A DNA stretch of 64,000 nt from NCBI RefSeq assembly GCF_019634845.1, contig NZ_JAHCAQ010000008.1:1-64000 (forward strand). The letters are read 5' to 3'. The stretch is from Dokdonella sp. (GTDB lineage Bacteria; Pseudomonadota; Gammaproteobacteria; Xanthomonadales; Rhodanobacteraceae). This document shows positions 56,339 to 64,000 of this stretch, one piece after another (position 1 is the stretch's first letter; every line of letters starts with the position of its first letter). The translations under genes and the position numbers were made by a program. The notes below the pieces were generated by a model that saw only the letters and a program-made list of their open reading frames with translations, did no database searches and was not told where the DNA came from.

Positions 56339-56746
56339 TCACTCTTGGCGAAATGGATTGCGGATGGTCAGGTCGTGGCCAACTCGCAAGCCGTCGTGCA
56401 TGACTTCGCTGTACAGCGTGTCGCAGCCTGCGAGCAGCGCGGCGGCAACGATCATGGCGTCGTAGACCTGGAACTGATGGCGCTCGGCCAGGCGCCGCCC
56501 GAGATCGTAGGTTTCCTCGTCAATGACGCGAACCGGACATCGGGCGCGCACCGGGGAGAGGAATTCATCGACTTCGTCCCACGCCATGCGAAACTTGCGC
56601 CGACAAGCGAGGCTCATCTCGTTGAGGACCTGCACGCTGATCGTGCCGCCCTCACGCAACAGAGTCTCAGCGCGTTGCGCTTTCTCCGCGTCATCCGTGG
56701 CGAGATAGAGAAGCGTGTTGCTGTCGAAGAAGACCTTAGCGGTCAC
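56339..56746 (-). CDS. PIN-domain toxin (VapC-like ribonuclease)
   Basis: This 135-residue PIN-domain protein has FFDSNTLLYL with the first acidic residue, VQVLNEMSLACRRKF with the Glu, QVYDAMIVAAALLAGC and a final SEVMHDG. PIN toxins cleave RNA, typically tRNA or rRNA. The GTG at 56746 overlaps the antitoxin by 11 bases, which is the usual coupled TA order of antitoxin then toxin. Confidence 0.88.
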   Translation of the reverse strand: MTAKVFFDSNTLLYLATDDAEKAQRAETLLREGGTISVQVLNEMSLACRRKFRMAWDEVDEFLSPVRARCPVRVIDEETYDLGRRLAERHQFQVYDAMIVAAALLAGCDTLYSEVMHDGLRVGHDLTIRNPFRQE

Positions 56747-56972
56747 GCTCGTACAGTTCCTCGCGGTTGAACTTGAAATCCTTGGGCATGCGACCGCGAT
56801 AGCGTCGTACCCGCGCGAGCAACTCCTCGAAATCGGGCTTCTTGTTGACGGCCAGCATCTTCGCGTTCGCCGCGATGATCTCGATGTCATCGCCATCCTT
56901 GATCTGCATGGCCTCCACTACCGCGGCGGGCAAGCGCACGGCCAGACTGTTGCCCCAACGCGCGACTTTCAT
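56736..56972 (-). CDS. AbrB/MazE-type antitoxin
   Basis: The 78-residue protein begins MKVARWGNSLAVRLPAAVV, the swapped-hairpin AbrB DNA-binding domain, followed by EAMQIKDGDDIEII, and then an acidic/basic tail (FEELLARVRRYRGRMPKDF) that should bind the toxin. GAGGG lies seven bases before the ATG at 56972. It would neutralise the PIN toxin and repress its own promoter through the palindrome just upstream. Confidence 0.88.
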   Translation of the reverse strand: MKVARWGNSLAVRLPAAVVEAMQIKDGDDIEIIAANAKMLAVNKKPDFEELLARVRRYRGRMPKDFKFNREELYERDR

Positions 56973-56986
56973 GGCAAGACCCTCTT

Positions 56987-57014
56987 GGATATACATCGGA
57001 TTAATTGCATATCC
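56987..57014. promoter_or_regulatory. Operator-like palindrome upstream of the toxin-antitoxin pair
   Basis: GGATATAC (56987-56994) and GCATATCC (57007-57014) form an inverted repeat with one mismatch, starting 15 bases upstream of the antitoxin start. The AT-rich sequence and position fit autoregulation by an AbrB-type antitoxin. Confidence 0.55.
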
Positions 57015-57040
57015 ATCAGGGACGGCGCCGCAAACGCAGC

Positions 57041-58360
57041 TCAGGTCACGAGTCGTCCGATCAGGTCATGCTCGTCGGCATGGATGATGTCGACCTCGAC
57101 GAACTGACCGGGCCGGAGCCGCTGGCCGTCGTCGATGCGCACGATGCCGTCGATCTCGGGCGCATCGGCGCGCGAGCGCGCCACCGCGCCGTACTCGTCG
57201 ACCTCGTCGACGAGGACGCGCTGGCGCGTGCCGATCTTCGCCTCCAGCCGCGCCGCCGAAATCTGCGCCTGAACCTCCATGAAGCGTTCCAGGCGTTCTT
57301 CCTTGACTTCCTCGGGCACGGGATCGGGCAGTTCGTTGGCCCTCGCGCCGGCGACCGGCGAATAGGCAAACGCGCCGACGCGATCGAGCTGCGCCTCGCG
57401 CAGGAAGTCGAGCAGTTCCTCGAACTCGGCTTCGGTTTCGCCGGGAAAGCCGACGATGAACGTGCTGCGGATCGTCAGTTCGGGGCAGCCCTGGCGCCAG
57501 GACTGCACGCGCGCGAGCACCTTGTCGACGTCACCGGGCCGCTTCATCAGCCGCAGGATGCGCCGGCTCGCATGCTGGAACGGGATGTCGAGATACGGCA
57601 GCACCTTGCCCTGCGCCATCAGCGGGATCACGTCGTCGACGTGCGGATACGGATAGACGTAGTGCAGGCGCGTCCACACGCCAAGCTCGGCCAGGCCTTC
57701 GCACAGGCCCTGCATGCGCGTCGCGTAGGCACTGCCGCGCCATTCACGCTCGGCGTACTTGAGGTCGACGCCGTAGGCGCTGGTGTCCTGCGAGACGACG
57801 AGCAGTTCCTTGACGCCGCCCTTGACGAGCTTTTCGGCTTCGATCAGCACCTCGTCGATCGGCCGCGACACGAGGTCGCCGCGCAGCGACGGGATGATGC
57901 AGAACGTGCAGCGATGGTTGCAGCCTTCCGAGATCTTGAGATAGGCGTAGTGGCGCGGCGTGAGCTTGATGCCTTGCGGCGGGACGAGGTCGAGGAATGG
58001 GTCGTGCCGCGGTGGCAGCACCGCATGCACCGCCTGCATCACGCTTGCATAGTCCTGCGGCCCCGACACCGACAACACCTGCGGATGCGTCTCGCGGATC
58101 AGGTCGGCGCGCTTGCCGAGGCAGCCGGTCACGATGACCTTGCCGTTTTCGGCCACGGCCTCGCCGATCGCATCGAGCGATTCGGCCACGGCGGCGTCGA
58201 TGAAGCCGCAGGTGTTGACCACCACCACATCGGCATCGGCATGACCGGCGATGAGCTGATAGCCCTCGACCCGCAATTGGGTCAGGATGCGTTCGGAATC
58301 GACCAGCGCCTTCGGGCAGCCGAGGCTGACGAAGCCGATCCGCGGGTTGCGACGGGCCAT
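57041..58360 (-). CDS. rimO: Ribosomal protein S12 methylthiotransferase RimO
   Basis: This is a 439-residue radical SAM enzyme that methylthiolates an Asp of ribosomal protein S12. The N-terminal cluster domain has [24 protein letters not shown] and VTGCLGKRA; the radical SAM site is [14 protein letters not shown]; the C-terminal TRAM domain ends [13 protein letters not shown]. All six cluster cysteines are visible. It reads away from the divergent GGDEF gene, 110 bases away. Confidence 0.95.
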   Translation of the reverse strand: MARRNPRIGFVSLGCPKALVDSERILTQLRVEGYQLIAGHADADVVVVNTCGFIDAAVAESLDAIGEAVAENGKVIVTGCLGKRADLIRETHPQVLSVSGPQDYASVMQAVHAVLPPRHDPFLDLVPPQGIKLTPRHYAYLKISEGCNHRCTFCIIPSLRGDLVSRPIDEVLIEAEKLVKGGVKELLVVSQDTSAYGVDLKYAEREWRGSAYATRMQGLCEGLAELGVWTRLHYVYPYPHVDDVIPLMAQGKVLPYLDIPFQHASRRILRLMKRPGDVDKVLARVQSWRQGCPELTIRSTFIVGFPGETEAEFEELLDFLREAQLDRVGAFAYSPVAGARANELPDPVPEEVKEERLERFMEVQAQISAARLEAKIGTRQRVLVDEVDEYGAVARSRADAPEIDGIVRIDDGQRLRPGQFVEVDIIHADEHDLIGRLVT

Positions 58361-58470
58361 TGGAACTCGGGACGATGTTGGAATCGTAAAGTTTAGCGGC
58401 GTTGCCGGTAGTGGTCACGAGCCGGTGTTAACATGGCCCACCGCGTCGTATGCGGTGCCGCGGTCACTCC

Positions 58471-60597
58471 ATGAGCCTGTCCTACGCTGGTACGCGGTCT
58501 TCCGCGCACCGACTCCTGCTGCGGTGCGTCCTGTGCGTCGCTGCGTGCGGCGCCGCGGCTGCGTTGAGCGCGCACGCCGACGACTACCCGCGCGCCGAGC
58601 TCGCCCGTGGCAGCCGCGCGCTGATGGCGGCGCTGGAGACCCGGCTGGGCGGCGAATTCGCAGTGGGGCTGGCCGGCGCCATCGGCGGCAGCGCGGCGCA
58701 GCAGATTCTGCTCGACAACATCGGCGACCTCGCGGCCTCGCTGGACGTGCCCGTCGTCGCCGACCGCGCCTGGGAACGCGCGCTCGCGATCGCCGAGCGG
58801 CGCGGCGACCACGCTGCGGTGCTGGCGCTCCATACCATGCTCGGTCGCAGCGCGACCGCGCTCGGTGACTACGACAATGCCCTGCTTCACGCGCAGCGCA
58901 CGGCCGAGCTCGGCCAGCGGCTGCACGATCCGCTCGCGCAGGGCCAGGCCGAGAACATGCTCGGCATCCTCGAGCGGCGCCGCGGGCACCTCGACACCGC
59001 CATCGCCCACCAGGAACGCGCCCGCGAACTGTTCGCCGAGGCCGGCGATCGCACCGGCCAGGCGCGCGCGCTGACCGATTTGGGCACCGTGCTGCGCGAC
59101 CGTGGCGATTTCGCCAAGGCCCTCGAGGTGCAGCTCGAGGCCCTGACCAACCCCGGCGATCGCATCGACCACATTTACCGCAACCTCGGCCTGCTTTACC
59201 GCGACATCGAGGATGGCACCGCATCGCGCGGCTATTTCGAGAAGGCGCTGGCAGCGGCCGAGCAACGTGGCGCGCCGCCATCGTCGTATTCGACGCTGAT
59301 CGGCTCCTACAGTAGCCTGCTCAACGAGCTGGGCGAGTACACCAAGGCACGCGCCGCCGCCAGCGAGGCACTGGCCATCGACACCGCGCTCGACGACCTT
59401 CCCCACCAGGGACTCGACCACCTCGAGCTCGGCCGCGCCCTGCTCGGCCTGCGCGAGGACGAAGCCGCCACCACCCACCTGCAACAGGCACTCGCCCTTG
59501 GCCGCGAATTGCGCCAGCGCGAAATCGTCGCACGCTCGCTGCTGCACCTGAGTGAAGCGGCCCTGCTCCACCGCGACACCGCGCAGGCTCGCCAGCTCAT
59601 CGACGATGCCATTGCCGGCCTCGAAGGCACGCGCCTGCGCACCCAACTGGCCCAGGCGTATGCGCTGCGCGAGCAACTCGCGCGCAGCGAAGACAAACCC
59701 GAGGAGGCGCTGCGTTACGCGCACAAGTACGCCCAGGCGCGGGAAGAGCTCAGCGGGATCCGCGCCAGCCGCCAGCTCGCCATGCTCGAAGTCAGCCGCG
59801 AGCGCGCCGAGGCCGAGCACCGGGTCACGCTGCTGGCCAAGGACAACGAGCTGCAGGCCGTGCGCATCGAGCGCCAGGCCCTCGTCCGCGACCTGTTCGC
59901 GATCGTGCTGGCCAGCCTCGCGCTCGGCCTGGGCGTGCTGGTTTGGCGCCATCGCGCGGTGCGCCGCCTCAACCGCGAGCTGGCGGCGCGCAACACCGAA
60001 ATCGAACACCAGCGTCTGGCGCTCGATACCGCCAATGCCACGCTGCGGGCCCAGGCCAGCGACCTGCTGCGCGCGGCCACCACCGATCCGCTGACCCAGG
60101 TCGCCAACCGGCGTCATTTGCTGCACTGCCTCGAGGAGCGCCTGCTCGGTTGCACCGCCGACGAGCACTCGCTGGCGCTGATGCTCATCGACTTCGACCA
60201 CTTCAAGCGCATCAACGACGGCCATGGCCACCTGTTCGGTGACCAGGTGCTGATCACCGGCACGGCTTCGATGCGCGAGGCGCTGGGCTCCGACGACATC
60301 GTCGGCCGCTACGGCGGCGAGGAATTCGTCGCCATCGTCTGCCGCCACGAAGCCGACGAGGTGCTGGCGCTGGCCGAACGCCTGCGCGAGCGCGTCAACG
60401 CCGAGCTGGCCCGACTGGCCCCGCAACTGGACAGCGTCGCCACCATCAGCATCGGCATCGCCTTCGTGGCCGACCTCGGCGGCAGGGTCGATGCGGCCGC
60501 CCTGCTCGGCGCCGCCGACCAGGCCCTGTACATGGCCAAGCGGGCCGGCCGCAACTGCGTGCGCCGCTACCAGGCCACGGCCACCATTGACAGCTGA
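58471..60597 (+). CDS. TPR-containing diguanylate cyclase (GGDEF)
   Basis: This is a 708-residue protein. A signal peptide (LLLRCVLCVAACGAAAALSAHA) leads to a periplasmic TPR region (LLHAQRTAELGQRLHDPLAQGQAENMLG and similar), a TM helix at about residues 475-492 (LFAIVLASLALGLGVLVW), a coiled coil and a C-terminal GGDEF domain with GGEEF at residues 615-619 (VGRYGGEEFVAIV) and FDHFKRINDGHGHLFGD. The catalytic motif is intact, so it should make c-di-GMP. The inhibitory RxxD site is replaced by GSDD. The TPR part probably senses a periplasmic signal. The start at 58471 is uncertain (58450 is in frame). Confidence 0.9.
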   Translation: MSLSYAGTRSSAHRLLLRCVLCVAACGAAAALSAHADDYPRAELARGSRALMAALETRLGGEFAVGLAGAIGGSAAQQILLDNIGDLAASLDVPVVADRAWERALAIAERRGDHAAVLALHTMLGRSATALGDYDNALLHAQRTAELGQRLHDPLAQGQAENMLGILERRRGHLDTAIAHQERARELFAEAGDRTGQARALTDLGTVLRDRGDFAKALEVQLEALTNPGDRIDHIYRNLGLLYRDIEDGTASRGYFEKALAAAEQRGAPPSSYSTLIGSYSSLLNELGEYTKARAAASEALAIDTALDDLPHQGLDHLELGRALLGLREDEAATTHLQQALALGRELRQREIVARSLLHLSEAALLHRDTAQARQLIDDAIAGLEGTRLRTQLAQAYALREQLARSEDKPEEALRYAHKYAQAREELSGIRASRQLAMLEVSRERAEAEHRVTLLAKDNELQAVRIERQALVRDLFAIVLASLALGLGVLVWRHRAVRRLNRELAARNTEIEHQRLALDTANATLRAQASDLLRAATTDPLTQVANRRHLLHCLEERLLGCTADEHSLALMLIDFDHFKRINDGHGHLFGDQVLITGTASMREALGSDDIVGRYGGEEFVAIVCRHEADEVLALAERLRERVNAELARLAPQLDSVATISIGIAFVADLGGRVDAAALLGAADQALYMAKRAGRNCVRRYQATATIDS

Positions 60598-60638
60598 GCA
60601 GCGCCGCATAGGCTTGCCGGATTGCCAGTGGAGCAGTC

Positions 60639-61316
60639 ATGGGCCAGAGCATCAACCTCAACACCTCGCGCATGCAGTGCATCGGTGCCTATCTGGCCAA
60701 GCCCAGCGGCACGCCACGCGGCGGCATCGTGGTCGTGCATGAGATCTACGGCATCAATGCGTGGGTCCATTCGGTGGTGGAGCGCTTTGCCGAGGCCGGC
60801 TACACCGCAATCGCCCCCGTGTTCTTCGATCACGTCGAGCGCGACGTGGCGCTCGGCTACGACGAGGAGTCGACCCGTCGTGGCCGGCAACTGGTCGGCG
60901 AGGTCGGCTTCGAACTGGCCGTCGAGGACGTCGCCAGTGCCGCCGAAGCGATCGCCTCGGCAGGCCGCATCGGCTGCGTCGGGTTTTCCTGGGGCGGCAG
61001 CATCGCCCTGCTCGCGGCAACCCGCCTCGCGCTGCCGGCCGTGAGCTATTACGGCAGCCGCAACGTGCGCGTCATGGACGAAGCGGCCCAGGCACCGCTG
61101 ATGTTCCACTTCGGTGCGCGCGACGACTCGATCCCGCCGGCGGCCATCGCGCGTCATCGCGAGGCCTGGCCGCAGGCCGAGATCTTCGTCTATCCCGGGG
61201 CCCGGCATGCGTTCGACCGCGATGGCAGCGCCGAGTACTACCACGCCGACAGTGCGCATCTGGCGCGCCAGCGCACGCTCGACTTCTTCGCCCGCCACCT
61301 GTGCGGTGGCGCATGA
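60639..61316 (+). CDS. Dienelactone hydrolase family protein
   Basis: This is a 225-residue alpha/beta-hydrolase. The DLH-type Glu lies in VVVHEIYGINAWV, the nucleophile elbow is CVGFSWGGS, the acid is in FGARDDSIPP and the His in PGARHAFDRDG. Typical DLH uses Cys at the elbow; this one has Ser. GGAG precedes the ATG. The stop overlaps the HIT gene start. Substrate unknown. Confidence 0.88.
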   Translation: MGQSINLNTSRMQCIGAYLAKPSGTPRGGIVVVHEIYGINAWVHSVVERFAEAGYTAIAPVFFDHVERDVALGYDEESTRRGRQLVGEVGFELAVEDVASAAEAIASAGRIGCVGFSWGGSIALLAATRLALPAVSYYGSRNVRVMDEAAQAPLMFHFGARDDSIPPAAIARHREAWPQAEIFVYPGARHAFDRDGSAEYYHADSAHLARQRTLDFFARHLCGGA

Positions 61317-61729
61317 GCTTCGTGCTCGACGCGCGCCTGGCCGCCGACAGCCATCCGGTCGGCGACCTCGCGCTGTCGCAGCTGCGCCTGTTCGACGACG
61401 CGCGTTTTCCGTGGCTGTTGCTCGTGCCGCGCATCGCCGGCGCGCGCGAGCTGATCGACCTCGACCGCGATGACCGCTGCACCCTGCTCGATGAAATCAC
61501 CGCGGTCGGGCGTGCCTGGGAGACCCTGCTGCAGCCGGACAAGCTCAACATCGCTGCGCTCGGCAATCTCGTGCCGCAGCTGCACGTGCACCTGATCGCG
61601 CGCTACGCACACGATTGCGCCTGGCCGCGGCCGGTGTGGGGACAGGGCACGCCGATCGCCTACGAAGCCGCGGCGCGTGACGCGCTGCTGGCGCGCCTGC
61701 GTGGCGCCCTGCAGGCACAGCTGGACTGA
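61313..61729 (+). CDS. HIT-domain protein
   Basis: The 138-residue HIT-family protein has the histidine motif LVPQLHVHLIARY near residue 85 and RFPWLLLVPRIAGARELIDLD at the N-terminal half. HIT proteins hydrolyse or transfer nucleotides. The N-terminal ATG overlaps the DLH stop and the last base of its stop codon is the first base of the pxpB start. Confidence 0.88.
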   Translation: MSFVLDARLAADSHPVGDLALSQLRLFDDARFPWLLLVPRIAGARELIDLDRDDRCTLLDEITAVGRAWETLLQPDKLNIAALGNLVPQLHVHLIARYAHDCAWPRPVWGQGTPIAYEAAARDALLARLRGALQAQLD

Positions 61730-62454
61730 TGCCGACGCTCGCCGCCAGCGGCTGCCAGATCGAGCCATTGGGCGAAGACATCCTGCTGCTGCGTTTCGGC
61801 GCTGGCATCGATCGCGACACCAATGCACGCGTGCATGCCGCGGCCGAGCTGTTGCGCCGCGTCGAGATGCCGGGTCTCATCGACCTGATCCCAGCCTACG
61901 CCACGCTGGCCCTGCATTACGACGCGCCGTTCTGGGCCGGTCGCGATGGCGAACCGCCGTGGCGGCACCTGGCAGGCACGCTCGAGGCCGTATTCGCCAC
62001 CCCGCCGCGACTGGCCGCCGACGAGGGTCGTCTGGTCGAGATCCCGGTTTGCTACGGCGGCGAATCGGGACCCGACCTTGCCGCGGTGGCGGCCCATGCC
62101 GCGCTCGATGCCGACAGCGTCATCGCGCGCCATGTCGGGCGCGATTATCGCGTGGCGATGCTCGGCTTTGCCGCGGGTTTCCCCTACCTGCTCGGACTCG
62201 ACCCGGGCCTGCAGATGCCGCGCCGCGCGCAGCCGCGGTTGCGCGTTCCGGCCGGCTCGGTCGCGATCGGCGGCGCCCAGACCGGCATCTATCCGGCGCA
62301 ATTGCCCGGTGGCTGGCACCTCATCGGGCGCACGCCGCTGCGCCTGTTCGATCCCGCGCGCGCGCAGCCGAGCCTGCTGCTGCCGGGTGACCGCGTGCGG
62401 TTCCGCGCCATCGAAGCCGACGAATTCACCCTCCTGGCGGCGGCCACGGCATGA
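61729..62454 (+). CDS. pxpB: 5-oxoprolinase subunit PxpB
   Basis: This is a 241-residue PxpB (KipI-like) subunit of ATP-dependent 5-oxoprolinase, which converts pyroglutamate to glutamate. Visible blocks are LLLRFGAGIDRDTNARVHA, VEIPVCYGGESGPDLAAVA, AMLGFAAGFPYLLGLDP and VAIGGAQTGIYPAQLPGGWHLIGRTPL. The stop overlaps the pxpC start. Confidence 0.94.
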   Translation: MPTLAASGCQIEPLGEDILLLRFGAGIDRDTNARVHAAAELLRRVEMPGLIDLIPAYATLALHYDAPFWAGRDGEPPWRHLAGTLEAVFATPPRLAADEGRLVEIPVCYGGESGPDLAAVAAHAALDADSVIARHVGRDYRVAMLGFAAGFPYLLGLDPGLQMPRRAQPRLRVPAGSVAIGGAQTGIYPAQLPGGWHLIGRTPLRLFDPARAQPSLLLPGDRVRFRAIEADEFTLLAAATA

Positions 62455-63389
62455 GCCTGACCGTCCTCAAGCCGGGCTTCCTGACCACGCTGCAGGATCG
62501 TGGCCGCTACGGCTACGCGGCGCTCGGCGTCGGCCATGCCGGACCGATGGACGGGGTCGCGCACCGCCTGGCCAATGCGCTCGTCGGCAACGACGAGGAC
62601 GCCGCGGCGCTCGAAATCACCGTGCTCGGGCCGCGCCTGCGCTTCGATGCCGACACCGTCATCGCGCTCACGGGCGCCCCCTTCGACGCTTGCCTCGACG
62701 GCGTGCCGGTGGCGCCATGGCAACGCCTGCCGGTCACCGCCGGCGCGGTCCTCGACTGCGGCCGCGCCCGGTGCGGCCAGCGACTGAGCCTCGCGGTGGC
62801 GGGCGGCCTGCGCTGCAAGCCATTGCTCGGTTCGCGTGCCACCGACCTCAATGCCGGCTTCGGTGCGCCGCTGCAGCAAGGCGATTCGCTGCTGTTCGTC
62901 GCCAGCAGTGCCCCGCGCGCACGCTGGTCGCTCGATCCGCGACCGTGGTTCGACGTCGATCCGAGCCAGCCGCTGCGCCTCATCCGCGGCCACCATTTCG
63001 GCGCGCTCGACGGTCCCTCGCGCGCGGCGCTGTACGGCACGAGGTTCCGCATCGGCGCCGCCTCCAATCGCGTCGGCTACCGCCTCGACGGCGCGCGGCT
63101 GGCGCTCGAGCGGCCGCTCGAACTCGCCAGCGAGCCCTGCGCCTTCGGCACCGTGCAACTGCCGACCGGCGGCCAACCGATCGTGCTCATGGCCGAGCAC
63201 CCGGTCACGGGCGGCTATCCACGCATCGGCCAGGTGGCGGCGATCGATCTGCCCCGGCTGGCCCAGCGCGGGCCGGGCGATCCGCTCCACTTCGTCGAAA
63301 TCGACCTCGACGAGGCGCAGAACCGCTATCTTGAGCGCGAACGTGAACTCTCCCGGCTGCAACAGGCCATCGCCGCCCGACTGCCATGA
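62451..63389 (+). CDS. pxpC: 5-oxoprolinase subunit PxpC
   Basis: This 312-residue KipA/biotin-carboxylase-like subunit has TVLKPGFLTTLQDRGRYGYA, GPMDGVAHRLANALVGND, VAGGLRCKPLLGSRATDLNA and VQLPTGGQPIVLMAEHPVTGGYPRIG. It forms the ATP-dependent 5-oxoprolinase with PxpA and PxpB. Overlaps pxpB and pxpA by ATGA. Confidence 0.94.
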   Translation: MSLTVLKPGFLTTLQDRGRYGYAALGVGHAGPMDGVAHRLANALVGNDEDAAALEITVLGPRLRFDADTVIALTGAPFDACLDGVPVAPWQRLPVTAGAVLDCGRARCGQRLSLAVAGGLRCKPLLGSRATDLNAGFGAPLQQGDSLLFVASSAPRARWSLDPRPWFDVDPSQPLRLIRGHHFGALDGPSRAALYGTRFRIGAASNRVGYRLDGARLALERPLELASEPCAFGTVQLPTGGQPIVLMAEHPVTGGYPRIGQVAAIDLPRLAQRGPGDPLHFVEIDLDEAQNRYLERERELSRLQQAIAARLP

Positions 63390-64000
63390 CGCTGCGCATC
63401 GACCTCAACAGTGACATCGGTGAATCCTTCGGCGCCTGGCGGATGGGCGATGACGCGGGCGTGCTCGCGCAGGTGAGCTCGGCCAACATCGCCTGCGGCT
63501 TCCACGCCGGCGATGCCGACACGATGCAACGCACGGTGGCGCTCGCAGCGCGGCATGGCGTGGCGATCGGTGCCCATGTCGCCCTGCCCGACCTGCAGGG
63601 CTTCGGTCGCCGCGAGATGCAGATCGGCGCCGCCGAGGCGCATGCGCTCACGCTGTACCAGATCGGCGCGCTCGCCGCGTTCGCGCGTGCCGCCGGCCAG
63701 GTGCTGCATCACGTCAAGCCGCACGGCGCGCTCTACAACATGGCCGCGCGCGACGCCGACCTCGCCGCCGCGATCGCCGGCGCCGTGCATGCGTTCGATC
63801 CGGCGCTCGTCCTCGTCGGCCTCGCCGGCAGCGCGCTGCCGCGTGCCGGCGCCGCGCTAGGGCTCAAGGTCGCCCACGAGGCCTTCGCCGATCGCCGCTA
63901 TCGCGCCGATGGCACGCTGCTGCCGCGCCGCGCGGCCGGCGCGGTCATCGACGACGTCGACGCGGCCGTGGCGCAGGGGCTGGCGATCGCCACCCACGGC
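63386..64000 (+). CDS. pxpA: 5-oxoprolinase subunit PxpA (3' end outside the window)
   Basis: The first 205 codons of a LamB/YcsF-type PxpA are in the window. Blocks seen: RIDLNSDIGESFGAW, SSANIACGFHAGD, HVALPDLQGFGRREM, HHVKPHGALYN and EAFADRRYRADG. The frame is open to base 64000. The usual family length is about 250 residues, so roughly 45 residues are missing at the right edge. Confidence 0.94.
   Translation, partial: MTLRIDLNSDIGESFGAWRMGDDAGVLAQVSSANIACGFHAGDADTMQRTVALAARHGVAIGAHVALPDLQGFGRREMQIGAAEAHALTLYQIGALAAFARAAGQVLHHVKPHGALYNMAARDADLAAAIAGAVHAFDPALVLVGLAGSALPRAGAALGLKVAHEAFADRRYRADGTLLPRRAAGAVIDDVDAAVAQGLAIATHG

Overview
The window is GC-rich chromosomal DNA from a proteobacterium. 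It most resembles the Gammaproteobacteria of the order Lysobacterales/Xanthomonadales, possibly a Rhodanobacteraceae relative such as Dokdonella. The reasons are the fused aspartokinase-homoserine dehydrogenase in a thrABC operon, FabV as enoyl-ACP reductase, the mltD/gloB/yafS-like/rnhA/dnaQ neighbourhood, and very large secreted subtilases and repeat proteins. The order-level call is inferred from gene content; the genus is a guess.

Layout. Bases 1-1856 are the end of an integrated element. They hold a small helix-turn-helix regulator, a Fic protein, and then a 35-base copy of the 3' end of tmRNA (ssrA) followed by an intact hairpin terminator. The left end of the element and the complete ssrA should lie outside the window. 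From about 2.1 to 8.5 kb there is a secreted NHL-propeller protein, a TPR/SUMF-domain membrane protein and, divergently, ribonuclease D. From 8.54 to 13.5 kb lies thrABC, preceded by a threonine-rich leader peptide. A tRNA-Ala(CGC) follows, then an operon on the minus strand of deoC with a full and a truncated aldehyde dehydrogenase (13.8-17.1 kb), and a secreted S8 peptidase (17.5-20.5 kb). Between 20.8 and 26.1 kb are a PP2C phosphatase, a dnaQ/rnhA/methyltransferase operon and a divergent gloB/mltD operon. A HutH-like ammonia-lyase, hisS and tRNA-Pro(CGG) come next.

Bases 30.0-37.7 kb encode one giant secreted multidomain protein whose last 1.3 kb is broken by many frameshifts. Bases 37.9-46 kb hold an M61 peptidase, two methyltransferases, an M14-like peptidase, a uracil-DNA-glycosylase-like/DUF488 open frame, a small CxxC protein and fabV. 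A second very large S8 peptidase (46.2-50.1 kb) is followed by a Gld-type ABC export operon (ATPase, permease, GldG-like, DUF4340), a DUF3025 gene, a PIN/AbrB toxin-antitoxin pair with an operator palindrome, rimO, and a TPR-GGDEF diguanylate cyclase. The window ends in a tightly overlapping operon of dienelactone hydrolase, HIT protein and the 5-oxoprolinase genes pxpB, pxpC and pxpA (cut off at the window edge).

Most genes are housekeeping and sit in translationally coupled operons with ATGA-type overlaps. The unusual material is the secreted layer: four of the large exported proteins carry the same short motif, D-x-(I/V)-F-x-x-G-F-(D/E), at or near the C-terminus or at a domain boundary. 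In one of them it sits as an apparent insertion inside a repeat. Other points of interest are the ssrA attachment site, the split ALDH16-like pair next to deoC, the thr leader peptide, an ammonia-lyase with a large insertion, and the in-frame UDG-DUF488 fusion.
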